A DNA stretch of 64,000 bases from Parietichytrium sp. I65-24A (lineage: Eukaryota > Sar > Bigyra > Thraustochytrida > Thraustochytriidae), in the NCBI GenBank assembly GCA_012862575.1, contig BLSF01000094.1, forward strand, positions 1-64,000, read 5' to 3'. Shown one piece after another: positions 29,372 to 39,951 of this stretch (its first letter is position 1; the number at the start of each line of letters is the position of its first letter). The translations under genes and the position numbers were made by a program. A model generated the notes under the pieces. It was not told where the DNA came from, did no database searches, and worked only from the letters and a program-made list of their open reading frames with translations.

Positions 29372-31705
29372 ATGCCGCGCAAGGCAAGGTCGCTGGTGGA
29401 TGCCCTGCTGCTAGCCGCGGACGAAGACAACTTCGAAGCGGATGGTCAAAATGACGGCGCAGGCAAGACTGGAGAGGTTAGAGAGAGTGGTGCGGGGCAT
29501 CATTGGGACGAACAGCAGCACCAAAAATTTCAGCGATTGCAGGAACAAAAGAAACTTGGGACCGAGCCTGCACTTCCCAAAATTGTGGTCAACGAGCCGG
29601 AGACAGAGGTGCGCAAAGAGCGGAGCTTATTCAGCACCATTCCTTTGGCGGCGGACAAGGACACAGCAAAGTACCTCACATATTCTTCGGTCTCCTTTCC
29701 GAAACTCACTGAAGCTGCGTTCGACGCGCACCACGAACTAGACGAGGAGGAGCGCACCTTTGGGGTGGACAAGGAGAAGGCCGAGCTGGAGTCCATGTGG
29801 ATGGTGGGCTTCTTGGACCATGAGAAGGAGTCCAAGAAAGAAGCAACGCTGTCAGATCTAGCACATTTTATTGGGCTCCCGGAAGGCAGAGTCCTGCCTA
29901 GGGCTGCGGAGCCTCTGAGTAAAGTTTACAAGCGTGAACGAAAAGCCAAACAAGCTGCAGCCAAAAAGCTCGCAAATTTAACGCCAGGTCAGAAACGGAG
30001 AGTAATGGGAACTAACTCTGCTCCAAAGCTCTCCGGAGCCGACCAAATGAGACTGCAAGAGTTAGAACGCATTCATGGTAAGAATGACACTTCAAAGAAA
30101 GCCAACGCTCGCCGAGCCAAGAAAATGAAGAAGGGGCTCATTTACAACTTGGAGAATGAAAAGATTCGTAAGGCTTTGAACGACAGAAATCCGGAACGGG
30201 CCACCACACAGGTGGTTCGATCCAGGGCATTGGAAGATTTGTTCGAACTGGAGAGGGAGCACATCGCGGCGGCGTGTAAAATTCAGGCGGCGTACCGTGT
30301 GCACCGAGCTAGGCAGTACTGGCAGATGATTGTGCGACAAAGTATCGCTGTCAAGAAGATCCAGAGAGTAGTGAGGGGGATGATTGCTCGCACGCTGGTG
30401 CGCGTGTGGCTGCTTCGCAAATCCTGGCTTGTAAATGTCACCCAGGCTTGTGTGCGAGGCTATCTCTCACGAAAACAAATCAAGCAAGATTTCGAGCTTT
30501 GGACGACAAGCGCGAATCTTGTGCAAACTATAGTCCGCGGATACCTTGGAAGAATTCGCGCTGATTATATTCGCAGTGAACGCGCCGCGACACGCATTCA
30601 GTCTCTTTGGCGCGGATGTGTTGCACGTGTTGCGTCTGACCGGAAATGGCTCGATGGGCAGGTCACGCAGATTCAAAAGGTAGTGCGAGGTTTTCTAGGG
30701 CGAACGCTTTACACACTGCTGCATCAAGAAGCCACGGAAGCGGCCCTTATATTACAGCGCAATTTTCGCGGCTTGCTCGGCCGCTGGAGACGAAACGATC
30801 TGCTTTGGCAGCGTGAGACTGAGAGGCGAAGGGAATTCCTTGCCATTTTGCGCTCAGAAGACGAGTACCTTTGCGAGCAGCGTAAAGAGCTGCAAGTGCG
30901 AATTGAGGAGGTCCTTCATATGGAAGAGGCACTTGACTACGCCAAGCGGCAGTACGATGAAATGGAGCAAATGATAGTCGAGAAGGAGTACGACTACCTT
31001 TGCATGATTCACGAGAGACAAATCGTTGACCGAAGGGCTATCGAGCAAGGTTGGGTGTCCGAACTGGACCGCTTTGTCGACGAGCACCGCCTCTTTGTCA
31101 CCAATGCAAAGCTAGAGTTCCTTTTCGTTGGCTCTCCGTACTACCGTCAGCTCGTGGCGCAGATGCGGGAACTGGCCAGCGAAATGGAGGACCTAGAGGC
31201 AAGAATAGATGACGTGCGCGTACTTCGCCAGGAGGAAGCGGAAGCCCTGTACGAGAGGGAGTCGAGCAGGAGCTGGGAGGAGGCTAGACGCGCGCGTCGA
31301 CGTCGTATTGCCAGTGAGAGACGCAAGTGGCTGGTCACCTGGTATACAGACGACGGAAAAGTAGACAAGCGAAGGCGGCCTGGCCGACCTTGGGACCCAG
31401 AGACTTTCGCCGGACCAGAGAGAGCGACATTTAACATTGGGGAAGTTGATATTCTTGCAGGAAAGACGAATGAGGATATATCCGGCTTCCAGCTTCTTAC
31501 CGATCAGGTTGCCCTCCAGAACGCACAGAATGAATTTGTGCAATACGGTGCGCTTCTCAAACCCCTATTTGCGGGTATGGAGCAAGTAACAGAGTCAATT
31601 GCACGAACGAGCTTACGCAATACCATTCGGCGGCGCATGGAGGCTCGAGAGGCGGGGGAAGGAGGGGTTAATGACTTTGATGTGGAGGAACTTGATTTTG
31701 TATAG
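29372..31705 (+). CDS. IQ-motif (calmodulin-binding) coiled-coil protein
   Basis: 777 aa, one exon. Residues 1-290 are charged and low in complexity with a basic KKANARRAKKMKKG segment. Residues about 295-480 carry seven or eight IQ-like motifs, such as ACKIQAAYRVHRARQYW, VKKIQRVVRGMIARTL, LVQTIVRGYLGRIRADY, ATRIQSLWRGCVAR, VTQIQKVVRGFLGRTL and ALILQRNFRGLLGRW. Then comes a long coiled coil (about 490-650) rich in Glu/Arg, and a short C-terminal tail. IQ repeats bind calmodulin or centrin-like EF-hand proteins. This layout is common in axonemal and basal-body proteins of protists, so a cilium/cytoskeleton role is likely but inferred. Confidence 0.82.
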   Translation: MPRKARSLVDALLLAADEDNFEADGQNDGAGKTGEVRESGAGHHWDEQQHQKFQRLQEQKKLGTEPALPKIVVNEPETEVRKERSLFSTIPLAADKDTAKYLTYSSVSFPKLTEAAFDAHHELDEEERTFGVDKEKAELESMWMVGFLDHEKESKKEATLSDLAHFIGLPEGRVLPRAAEPLSKVYKRERKAKQAAAKKLANLTPGQKRRVMGTNSAPKLSGADQMRLQELERIHGKNDTSKKANARRAKKMKKGLIYNLENEKIRKALNDRNPERATTQVVRSRALEDLFELEREHIAAACKIQAAYRVHRARQYWQMIVRQSIAVKKIQRVVRGMIARTLVRVWLLRKSWLVNVTQACVRGYLSRKQIKQDFELWTTSANLVQTIVRGYLGRIRADYIRSERAATRIQSLWRGCVARVASDRKWLDGQVTQIQKVVRGFLGRTLYTLLHQEATEAALILQRNFRGLLGRWRRNDLLWQRETERRREFLAILRSEDEYLCEQRKELQVRIEEVLHMEEALDYAKRQYDEMEQMIVEKEYDYLCMIHERQIVDRRAIEQGWVSELDRFVDEHRLFVTNAKLEFLFVGSPYYRQLVAQMRELASEMEDLEARIDDVRVLRQEEAEALYERESSRSWEEARRARRRRIASERRKWLVTWYTDDGKVDKRRRPGRPWDPETFAGPERATFNIGEVDILAGKTNEDISGFQLLTDQVALQNAQNEFVQYGALLKPLFAGMEQVTESIARTSLRNTIRRRMEAREAGEGGVNDFDVEELDFV

Positions 31706-32298
31706 TATTTGCCAACCAATCGTTGCAGAAATGAACACCATTAATATCTTTTTTTCTAGAACCGGATTTACGCACAAAAGTTCCAGTACGTTCCCTCCTT
31801 CTGGCATTTCGGCCAGCGGAAGCAAACGACAGCGAGCAGCTGTAACCCCTGCCATAGTGGGGTGGCATTTCGGCAGAACTTCCTTTTGAAAAAGCAGCGG
31901 CAGCCCACAGATTAGACAATCTTAGATCAAGAACGTTCCCTGCAGAAGGGGATCAGTTGAGAAAGCTTAGCTGAGCATCGGCGATACCTGACTGGCAGTG
32001 AATCTAAATTGAGCCTACTCCACTGGCAGCTCAGTCAAAGATCGGAAATGTGTCGATTCCTGACTTCTTAGTTCGCCCACATTCCGTTGTTTCTTCCCGC
32101 TCGACATTAAGCAAAGCCCAACAATATTCGCAATTTCCTTGTTAGCAGGCATCTGTTTTGAAAGAGTCTGACTGTAAAGAAAGCCAATTTGGCATAAATC
32201 TTGTTGTTGTCGGGTTTTTAAAAAACAGAGTTGACAAGTTCGAATTGGCTCTTATCAAAGTCTATGGTAACTACGCACAAATACGAAACCACAGCACA
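31706..32298. other. convergent spacer, no gene seen
   Basis: Lies between the 3' ends of the IQ protein gene and the first GRK-like kinase gene. No recognisable element. Confidence 0.5.
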
Positions 32299-34371
32299 TC
32301 ACAAGATCGTGCAGTGCTGGCTTCGTTTTTGTTTTAGATGATCTAGCTTGCCCTTCCGTTCCAAGTGCAAGACGAGCTCTACGTCGTACAGATGCTCCCT
32401 GGAGCGGAAATTAAAGCCGTCTATCTTGTCCTCATCTCCGAGGACCACCTTTTTATATTTTGCTTCATTATTGCGAGTCTCCAGGTCAGCCTGTGACACT
32501 GCATTGATTGAGTTTGATGGAGGCTTCCAGTTCGGTTTTGCTTTGCCTGTCTCGAATTGTGCCCAGTCAATGTCGCGGAAAAACGGATGCGCTTTAATTT
32601 GTTCGGCGGTGTCCGGTTGCGTTCCAAGGCGTTTGTACCTATCCTTATCGAACATCATGGTAATGAGGTCCTTTGCATCTTCTGGAAACGGCTCGTCAGC
32701 AACGTTTGGAAAGTTGACTTGGCAATTCAAAGTGGCTTCATTTCTGTCCTTGAATTTGCTCAGGCTTTCTGAGAATGGGCACTGACCAGTAATAAGTTCG
32801 AATAGAGTTGAAGCCCAGCTCCACCAGTCAGCATCAAAAGCATACCCTTCCCCTTTGATCATCTCTGGGGGCCAGTATCCGGGCGTTCCTGCTCTACCTC
32901 TTATCAACTTATTCCCGCGTGTATAAGGGGTAAACTTTACGAGAACGGCCAGGCCCATGTCAGAGATCTTGGTGTGACCAGAGTCGTCAAGGAGGACATT
33001 CTCAGGCTTGAGGTCCCTGTAAATAATGCCAAGATTGTGCATGTGCTGTACACCGAGCAATATTTCGGCCGCGAAGAATTTCGCGCGTTCCACGCCGTAA
33101 CCTTTGTGCTCACGCATAATATGGAATGCTAGATCTCCGCCTGTCATAAGAGGCAGGCCAAAGTACATGTCTGACTCTTCCATGAATGCGTACGACAATG
33201 ACACACAGAAAGGGGAGGGAAACTCTCCGAGCTTTTTCAGGATTTCAAACTCTCCCTTCACGAGCTTGAGGACTTTTTTCCCTTTGACCAGCTTGCGATT
33301 CATGCCTTTAAGAGCCACAAGCTGGCCAGTAATGCGATGACGTGCGCCGGAAACCACACCGAACGCGCCCCTCCCAAGATCACGGAAGATGACAAAATCT
33401 GACATCCGAATGTCCTTGGTCAGTGTATACCATGTGAGCTGCCGGTATCGGTCGACGGCCGTCAAGTCAGACTTAAACTCGTTGAACACAGACTTGTGGA
33501 AGTCTCGCAACGTGAGATCGAGGTTGTCAAAGAATCCTGCAAACTGAGGATGAAAGTGCTCTTCGAGAGCAATAATAGCTTGTATCTTGTCGTCCGAGAT
33601 GTCACATCCTTCAATGCCGCTGAACCGGCTCGAGTTAAGGGTTGCCATCCGCATCATCGCAGATTGAGAGAGTTTCTTGGAGCTTATTTGGGAGGAGGCT
33701 ACGCTCGGCGAAGACAGCTTCGATCTGACATCCGAGAAGCTCTTGCCGCGGTCTTCGGGAGCAGTTGGTATGTCTTCGTCCTTACCTGTTCTTTTGCTTT
33801 CCTCCACTTCGCCATCCTCGTTCACCATGTCTCCTTCTGGCGCTTCAGAGACAGTAGACGAGAGAAGCTCGTGGGAAGGGTTGCCGGGGTCGTTCACAAC
33901 CCGGAGCATTTGCTCCTTGCGGGTCTCGTATTCTGTCTTTAGATCTTCCAGCTCGACTTTCAGCTTTTCAGCCGAAGATGCAAACTTCGGAAGGCCAATG
34001 AGCAACTTTGAGGTTTTCGACACAAATCTCTCCACAAGAATCATAGAGTAGTGCTTCTCGAGACGAAAGTCTTCCAAAATGCGAATAAGGCTTCCAAATG
34101 CCTCGACCTCATTCTCTTTCATGCCATCTGACTCCAACTGCAGTAGCTTCTCCACCAGGAAATATCGCCCAACCGGCGTGCTGAACAGTTTGTCAAAGTC
34201 TATCTCTTGGGCAAACGCTTCGAGGGTCTGCGCAGAGACGACATCCTTTGGCAAGCTGGGCCATGTCTCCAACACTGCTTCGGCGATTGCGTCCTCTGGG
34301 CTCACCACGCTCTTTTTCCGAATGGCCTGATTATAGTGATGGTCCGTGATGAAGTCCTGAATGTCGTCCAT
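32299..34371 (-). CDS. GRK-like RGS/AGC protein kinase with C-terminal CaaX-like box (copy 1)
   Basis: 690 aa, one exon, ATG at 34371. A helical RGS-like region (about 48-125 and again 262-315) is split by a Ser-rich, charged insert (about 150-255). The kinase domain (325-590) is complete: GRGAFGVV (333-340), catalytic Lys355 in LVALK, YRDLKPENVL (Asp453), DMG in place of the usual GRK DLG (Asp471), and RAGTPGYWPPEMIK. The AGC tail with KPNWKPPSNSINAVS follows, and the last residues are CTIL, a CaaX-like box ending in Leu as for geranylgeranylation. Known GRKs phosphorylate activated GPCRs, and some retinal forms are prenylated. It is paralogous to the kinase at 37616-39322 (both begin MDDI and share the ISDMGLA motif). 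Confidence 0.92.
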   Translation of the reverse strand: MDDIQDFITDHHYNQAIRKKSVVSPEDAIAEAVLETWPSLPKDVVSAQTLEAFAQEIDFDKLFSTPVGRYFLVEKLLQLESDGMKENEVEAFGSLIRILEDFRLEKHYSMILVERFVSKTSKLLIGLPKFASSAEKLKVELEDLKTEYETRKEQMLRVVNDPGNPSHELLSSTVSEAPEGDMVNEDGEVEESKRTGKDEDIPTAPEDRGKSFSDVRSKLSSPSVASSQISSKKLSQSAMMRMATLNSSRFSGIEGCDISDDKIQAIIALEEHFHPQFAGFFDNLDLTLRDFHKSVFNEFKSDLTAVDRYRQLTWYTLTKDIRMSDFVIFRDLGRGAFGVVSGARHRITGQLVALKGMNRKLVKGKKVLKLVKGEFEILKKLGEFPSPFCVSLSYAFMEESDMYFGLPLMTGGDLAFHIMREHKGYGVERAKFFAAEILLGVQHMHNLGIIYRDLKPENVLLDDSGHTKISDMGLAVLVKFTPYTRGNKLIRGRAGTPGYWPPEMIKGEGYAFDADWWSWASTLFELITGQCPFSESLSKFKDRNEATLNCQVNFPNVADEPFPEDAKDLITMMFDKDRYKRLGTQPDTAEQIKAHPFFRDIDWAQFETGKAKPNWKPPSNSINAVSQADLETRNNEAKYKKVVLGDEDKIDGFNFRSREHLYDVELVLHLERKGKLDHLKQKRSQHCTIL

Positions 34372-37300
34372 CGCGCAAAACTTTCACTGTGACGCCAACC
34401 TCTTCCACTTTCCGCTTCCCACTCTCCGCAACGCAGGCGAGCACCGCAGCCTAATCAAAGCGTCCGCAGCTATAGCTCCAAGACGCCGCACGAGCAGATC
34501 ACGCGGAGGGCAAGCTGGGCAGGGGAGCCAGGTCCACGCACGCACAGGTTCACTCGCACGGACAGCTCTTTCGACACAGGAGAGCTTTCTTCCGCTTTCT
34601 CGCTGGACAAACAATGCGCTTCCCGAAACCAAATGTGTCGACTTAGCGAGCTTCCTCATATATATATATATATAGATATACATGTACATGAAAAAACGAA
34701 TATGTACAGCCCGTTCTCGTTCCCGTACCTCCGCAGCGCTAGATCGACGCTATTGCGCTTGTTGTGAGACGCGGAGTGGGAAAAAATGCAAGTGCAAGAG
34801 GAAGGGTGTTTCGCTCGTTTCCAGTCGAGACAATTCTTCAAGCCTTCAAGCCGCTTTCCGCTTTGGCGCCACCTCACTACTGATGTACATTTTATATATA
34901 CATGAATAAAGTATATGTGCATGCGAGCGCATACATGGCTCCGCCCAGCTTCACTCATGGGCATTCATTCACTTTCACATCCACATTTGCGCCATAGCAT
35001 TTGCCAAACAAAACACTCTTTCTTTTTTCGTATTATTATATAGAGCGAAATGCTCGCCAGTCGTTTACTTAACTGCAAATTAGTGCTGTTGCTTTTGTTG
35101 TCGTTGTCTTTGCCATTGCCTACGCGGCCTATCTTTTACGCTCTTCAGTGAACACAGCCAATCCAAAACATCAGGTAATATAATAGCTCAGCTGCCAGGC
35201 TCCAGCGGCTCGCAACGGATCTCACTCGTTAAGAGGTGCTACTAAATACAGTAGAAGCGTCGCGAGGGTAGTCACGATTGAGTGCAAGCACTCAAGCCAA
35301 GCGTTTGGGGCGACGTACTGTTTGTTAATTAAGGAAGGTGAGATGCCACATAGTGCTCGGATTGCTTGGACTGACGTGCCAGAAGAAGAGTTGTAAGCTA
35401 GTCTCCGTGCAGTTTCCTTTACGCCCCGCTACTTCTCTTTTTCTCAACCGAAGGAATGGACTGCATCCCTACCCTGACGCCAATTAAGGTTTACGTTAGT
35501 AATACCGGTTGAATACTGTCAAGTCACTGCTCGTTTTTTTAGTCTGTTCTGTTTTGAAAGTCTGGATGTGTGAGAGCCAGAATGAGATGGCATGAATTAA
35601 TTCTGTCAAGTTGACCACAGTGAATGCCTTTGGGCTTTGTTGATTGAGATTATGATTGATTTATTGACAGCATCTGAAAAGCTGCGCTGCTTGGCGTTTT
35701 GGTGCCTCGCAGGCTTGTGGAAAAGCACGCTGCTCTCTCTTCCCGGGTCAATGGAGTCATTAAGTCAAGAGAGTGTCGAATGGAAGAAAAGCACGACTTC
35801 ACACCATGCTCAAGCCCGCAGGATAGCGACATGAAGGTCTCTCCCAGCAACTCCACACGGTTTGCCTTAGGGGCGGTCACCTCGGAGGCTTCAAGTTTCT
35901 AGCTTTTGTAGACATGTCCGGCACAACATCCACATGACTGTCTTTACGCAGGAGTAATCTCTGCTGGTCTCGCAAATTGCAGCTCCAAGGTTTGTTATTG
36001 GCGGTCAAGAGTGCCCCGGTATTAGTAGTTGAAGGGCGAGATCGAGGCAAGGGCGATGAGGGTTAAACATTTCAGATGGCTCTCACATCTTCCTCATTTG
36101 ACAGATGAACACTCTGCCGGTGACATAAACGTGTGGACTGCTGTTCCTTTCTACGGGAGGGAAAAAAATGTCGTTGACCATTCTTCCCGCACCGCACCGA
36201 ACTCGTTCGCCCATCGTCGGATCAAACACTGGGTTTTCCTTGCGGACCCCAGAAGGATTTAGTGTAAATGAATTCATCCATCACCAATAATATGTATGCT
36301 CACCAGCTCCGTCGCATTTAGAATACTCATGTCATACCAAGGCTGGCGCAACCAAGCTATACAAACAGGAAGCTCTTGCCTCCACGAGCTTCTTGGCGAG
36401 CGATCGTTAGCTGACAAGCCGGCTTCGCTTTTCAGTACTCAGAATTCTGCAAAACGATAACACGGGCAATATTCAGTATGAAAAGGTTTCGCCAAGCCGC
36501 TCGTTTCCCACGGATCTCCCAAGGCGACTTGTCAAAGTGGCATCTCCATTCTCCATTTCGGCCTGCTACAGAGAACAACGAAAAACTTCCCAAGTTCAAT
36601 CAACGAAACAAACTCTGAGACTCCTTCGATCAGCGGCACAGTATACATCAAAATTCAGAAATTTTCTCAGAACAGAACAAAATTTATTGTCAGCGCCCCA
36701 GTCAGCAATCACAGATTTTAGTAGAAGAGTGCTAGCACGGAGAAAACTATCCGGTAACGGACAGATCCGTTGTGAGTAATTTCGTCACGGTGAGGATTGC
36801 TCATGAATTGGCAGTACCGGTATAGTCAGAGTTCCGTCGAGATGAGCTAAGGTAAGGGCGGTTCCACAGAGCGTACGAGATACCTATAGTAAATGGTCGC
36901 CACGCAGAGGAGTTTCACCCATCTTTCTTGCATGGCTTTAAACATAAACCGCTTAGTATCCTTGCTCCGTCTCTCTTACCCGCTTTCTCTCTCCACGCCG
37001 TCGTCATTCGGACCTTGAAAAGTCCAAGGCAACTCCTTGCTCACAAAATTTGTTCTGATCAAGCGATTGCTAGCATATTTCCTCTGTACCTCTCTGGCGG
37101 CACATGCTTCGGGTACCGGACCTACCAGCTTTGGCTCGTGGCGCTGACCACTTCTACAGCTAGTCGTTTTCACGGCTAGCACCGCCAAACGGAGCAGATA
37201 GCAGATGCCAGGTCGTATGAGTTTCTGTCGATAATTGCAGCAGTAGCAAGAACAAGACGCAAAACTCCGATGCAGAATCTGTGGGCAACTGAAACTCTAA

Positions 37301-37615
37301 CATCAGAGTTGTCAGAGCTCACAAGTGTCACTTTGTAAACACTGGGCACCGCATCTCGCATCTCTGCACATGCAAGCCGAAGACCTTGCCGAGGCGGTGC
37401 GAGCTGAAGCGCATATGCGCGCGTGACATTAGCGCAGGAACGAAAGTGAGCTATCGAAGGGGCATCGGGGCGGGTCTTCACAGGTGGTTGGCTCGCGGAA
37501 GAAGGGAACAGAGTTTCGACGCTCGGAAACAGACTGGAGAGCGATAGCTAGGTTGGGTAGAAGCCGGGGAGGCTCTGTCCTTCGGGTCGATTGCGTGCCG
37601 AGCGTGGTTTGAAAA
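34372..37615. other. 3.2 kb spacer between the divergent kinase genes
   Basis: Long for this genome. It holds a (TA)n run (34658-34674), AT-rich stretches (35020-35050) and a CAGAATTCTG palindrome (36439-36448). Short frames on both strands show no recognisable protein. It may contain a non-coding RNA, extended promoters, or decayed mobile DNA; none is demonstrated. Confidence 0.45.
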
Positions 37616-39322
37616 ATGGACGACATCGCGGCCTGCATCAAGGACCACCAGTACAATGAGGCCATTCGGAAGACCTTCGTGGACCCGGAAGACGCTCTGG
37701 TCAAGGCGATCGTGGAAAAAGTTCCGGTGACCAAGAAGAAGAACAACCCCATGCCTCCGCTGGAGGAGTATATCGCGGAAGTGACGCTGGAGAAGATGAT
37801 GTTGTCCAGTCTGGGCAGATTCTATCTGTGCGAGAATGTCGGGGAAAATAGTATGGAGCTCAGCGGCAAGGGATTGGAGATGCTGCAAGAGTGGTTTGAC
37901 ATTTACCACCAATACATCAAGGCAAACTCGTGCTCTAAGACGATTGCCGACATGCTATGGTCGAAACTGAGGAAAACTCTGGCAAAGACCAAACTTGAGC
38001 TCAAGGAAGAGACAGAAGAGACTCAGACCAGGTTGTCAAACCAGTCATTCCAGGATGCTCCGGGCTCAACTCTGGTAACCATCTTCGAGCCACTGGTAAA
38101 GAAGCTTGAGAAAGATTTATTCACAAAGGCTTTTACGGCCTTCAAAGCCAACGAGCCCCAGACTCGCCGATATCAAGAAGTCATGTGGTACCGCGAGAAG
38201 CCGCCTTGCATGGACGATTTTATTGTTTTTCGCGACCTTGGCCGAGGCGCTTTCGGGGTCGTGTCCGGGGCAAGGCATCGAGTTACTGGCCAGCTCGTGG
38301 CGTTGAAAGGGATGAACAGGAAACTCATCAAAGGCAAGAATGTGCTCAAGATGGTCAAGGTCGAGTTCGAAGTTCTCAAGGCTTTGGGAGAGAACCCTTC
38401 TCCATTTTGCGTTTCACTGCATTTTTCTTTCATGGATCCGGCAGAGCTGTTTTTCGGGCTACCTCTATGTACTGGGGGAGACCTGGCTTTCCATCTTCGC
38501 TCAAATCGTCGCGGATTTGGAGTGGAGCGCGCCCGCTTCTTTGCTGCTGAGGTGCTGTTGGGGATTGAGCACTTGCACAGCTTGGGCATTCTCTACCGCG
38601 ATTTAAAACCAGAGAACGTGTTGGTAGATGATAAGGGGCACTGTAAAATTAGCGACATGGGTCTTGCAATCCTAACAGGATACACCCCAAGAAACATTGG
38701 CAACATCACGTACACTGCTAAAGCTGGAACACAAGGGTATTGGCCGCCTGAAATGATTAAGAGAGAAGGATACGCCTTTGACGCGGATTGGTGGAGTTAC
38801 GGGGTAATGTTGTATGAGTTTCTCGTTGGGGTGTGCGCATTCTCCGAGTCGCACACCAAGTGCAAGGACAGGAACGAGGCAACATTGACATGGGAAATCC
38901 AATTTCCGTCAAAGTGCTGTGACGACCCCTTCCCAATCGAGGCCAAGTCACTGATCTTGCAGTTGCTCGATCGCAATCGGACCGTGCGCGTAGGGGCGAT
39001 GCCTGACGCGGTGGAGAGAATTAAAGCTCACCCATTCTTTGGGTCCATTGTATGGGAGGAGATTGCAACAGGCAATGCCACGCCACCTTGGGTGCCACCA
39101 GGGGACTCTATAAATGCAGCTTCACAGGAGGAGATCCAAGAAAGAAGTAAGGAGCACGAATTTAAAAAGCTGAAACTGACAGACGACGATAACATCGAAG
39201 GGATCGCCTATGCGTCAATGAACTTTGAACGTGATCTCGTCAATGTTTTGCGTCTCGAGCACGAGGGAAAGCTTAAACACCTTGACGGCAATGGAGGAAG
39301 TAGTGCATGTGCAATTTTGTAA
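37616..39322 (+). CDS. GRK-like RGS/AGC protein kinase with C-terminal CaaX-like box (copy 2)
   Basis: 568 aa, one exon, ATG at 37616 (AAAAATGGAC). It resembles copy 1 but lacks most of the Ser-rich insert; residues about 48-190 form a reduced RGS-like region. The kinase domain (202-465) has GRGAFGVV, Lys231 in LVALK, YRDLKPENVLVDD, SDMGLA, and KAGTQGYWPPEMIK, where Gln replaces Pro in the GTPGY motif. The tail ends CAIL, a second CaaX-like box. Its N-terminal DHQYNEAIRK matches DHHYNQAIRK of copy 1, so the two arose by an inverted local duplication. Substrates are probably membrane receptors or their regulators. Confidence 0.92.
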   Translation: MDDIAACIKDHQYNEAIRKTFVDPEDALVKAIVEKVPVTKKKNNPMPPLEEYIAEVTLEKMMLSSLGRFYLCENVGENSMELSGKGLEMLQEWFDIYHQYIKANSCSKTIADMLWSKLRKTLAKTKLELKEETEETQTRLSNQSFQDAPGSTLVTIFEPLVKKLEKDLFTKAFTAFKANEPQTRRYQEVMWYREKPPCMDDFIVFRDLGRGAFGVVSGARHRVTGQLVALKGMNRKLIKGKNVLKMVKVEFEVLKALGENPSPFCVSLHFSFMDPAELFFGLPLCTGGDLAFHLRSNRRGFGVERARFFAAEVLLGIEHLHSLGILYRDLKPENVLVDDKGHCKISDMGLAILTGYTPRNIGNITYTAKAGTQGYWPPEMIKREGYAFDADWWSYGVMLYEFLVGVCAFSESHTKCKDRNEATLTWEIQFPSKCCDDPFPIEAKSLILQLLDRNRTVRVGAMPDAVERIKAHPFFGSIVWEEIATGNATPPWVPPGDSINAASQEEIQERSKEHEFKKLKLTDDDNIEGIAYASMNFERDLVNVLRLEHEGKLKHLDGNGGSSACAIL

Positions 39323-39951
39323 GGGAATCCTCCTTTGTAGTTTTCAACTTCCCCCTGCAAAGAAATCGGGATGCGGGCGTGTATGTGTGTGTTTATTTTG
39401 TTTTCCAACAGTGGCCTTTGGTTTCTGTACCTGCAGAGGTTCACAATCACAAGGTTCGCTAGCCTGTTTAGAGCCGATGCGTGGCTATGCTCGGTTGTCT
39501 CAATATATCTTTCTCTTTGGCGCGTGTTCAGTCCTCAAAGTAAGGACTTCCCAAATAGGAGGTCATGTCGGTGTTCTCTTCTATATATTCTCTTCCCCAG
39601 ATCTCAACCATAAAACCTAGAACCTTTTCAATTCTATTTTTTTGTTTGTTTGAAACTCTCGAGCGCTACGAGCTGATTAAAACCGACCAAACAAACACAC
39701 TGAAGTTGGGCGAAGATTTATGAGAGCCATGGTTTCAACGGCCTATCATTGGATAGATAGACCTTGTGGTTTTACACTTGTAGAATAATCCTCAGAGAAA
39801 AGATCCATCTTCACAGAAGATTACTTTTCCTATCTATCAGAAGCCTGCGGTAATTGCGGAGAACACAAAGTGGTACTCGTTTGTCTATATTTCGCAGGGA
39901 CCTCACAGGCTCTATTCGTCAATTTCAATTTTAATTAAAAGCGCTGTGGGG
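39323..39951. other. convergent spacer, no gene seen
   Basis: Lies between the second kinase gene and the Mss51-like gene. AT-rich; TTTTTTTGTTTGTTTG at 39638-39653. Confidence 0.5.
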
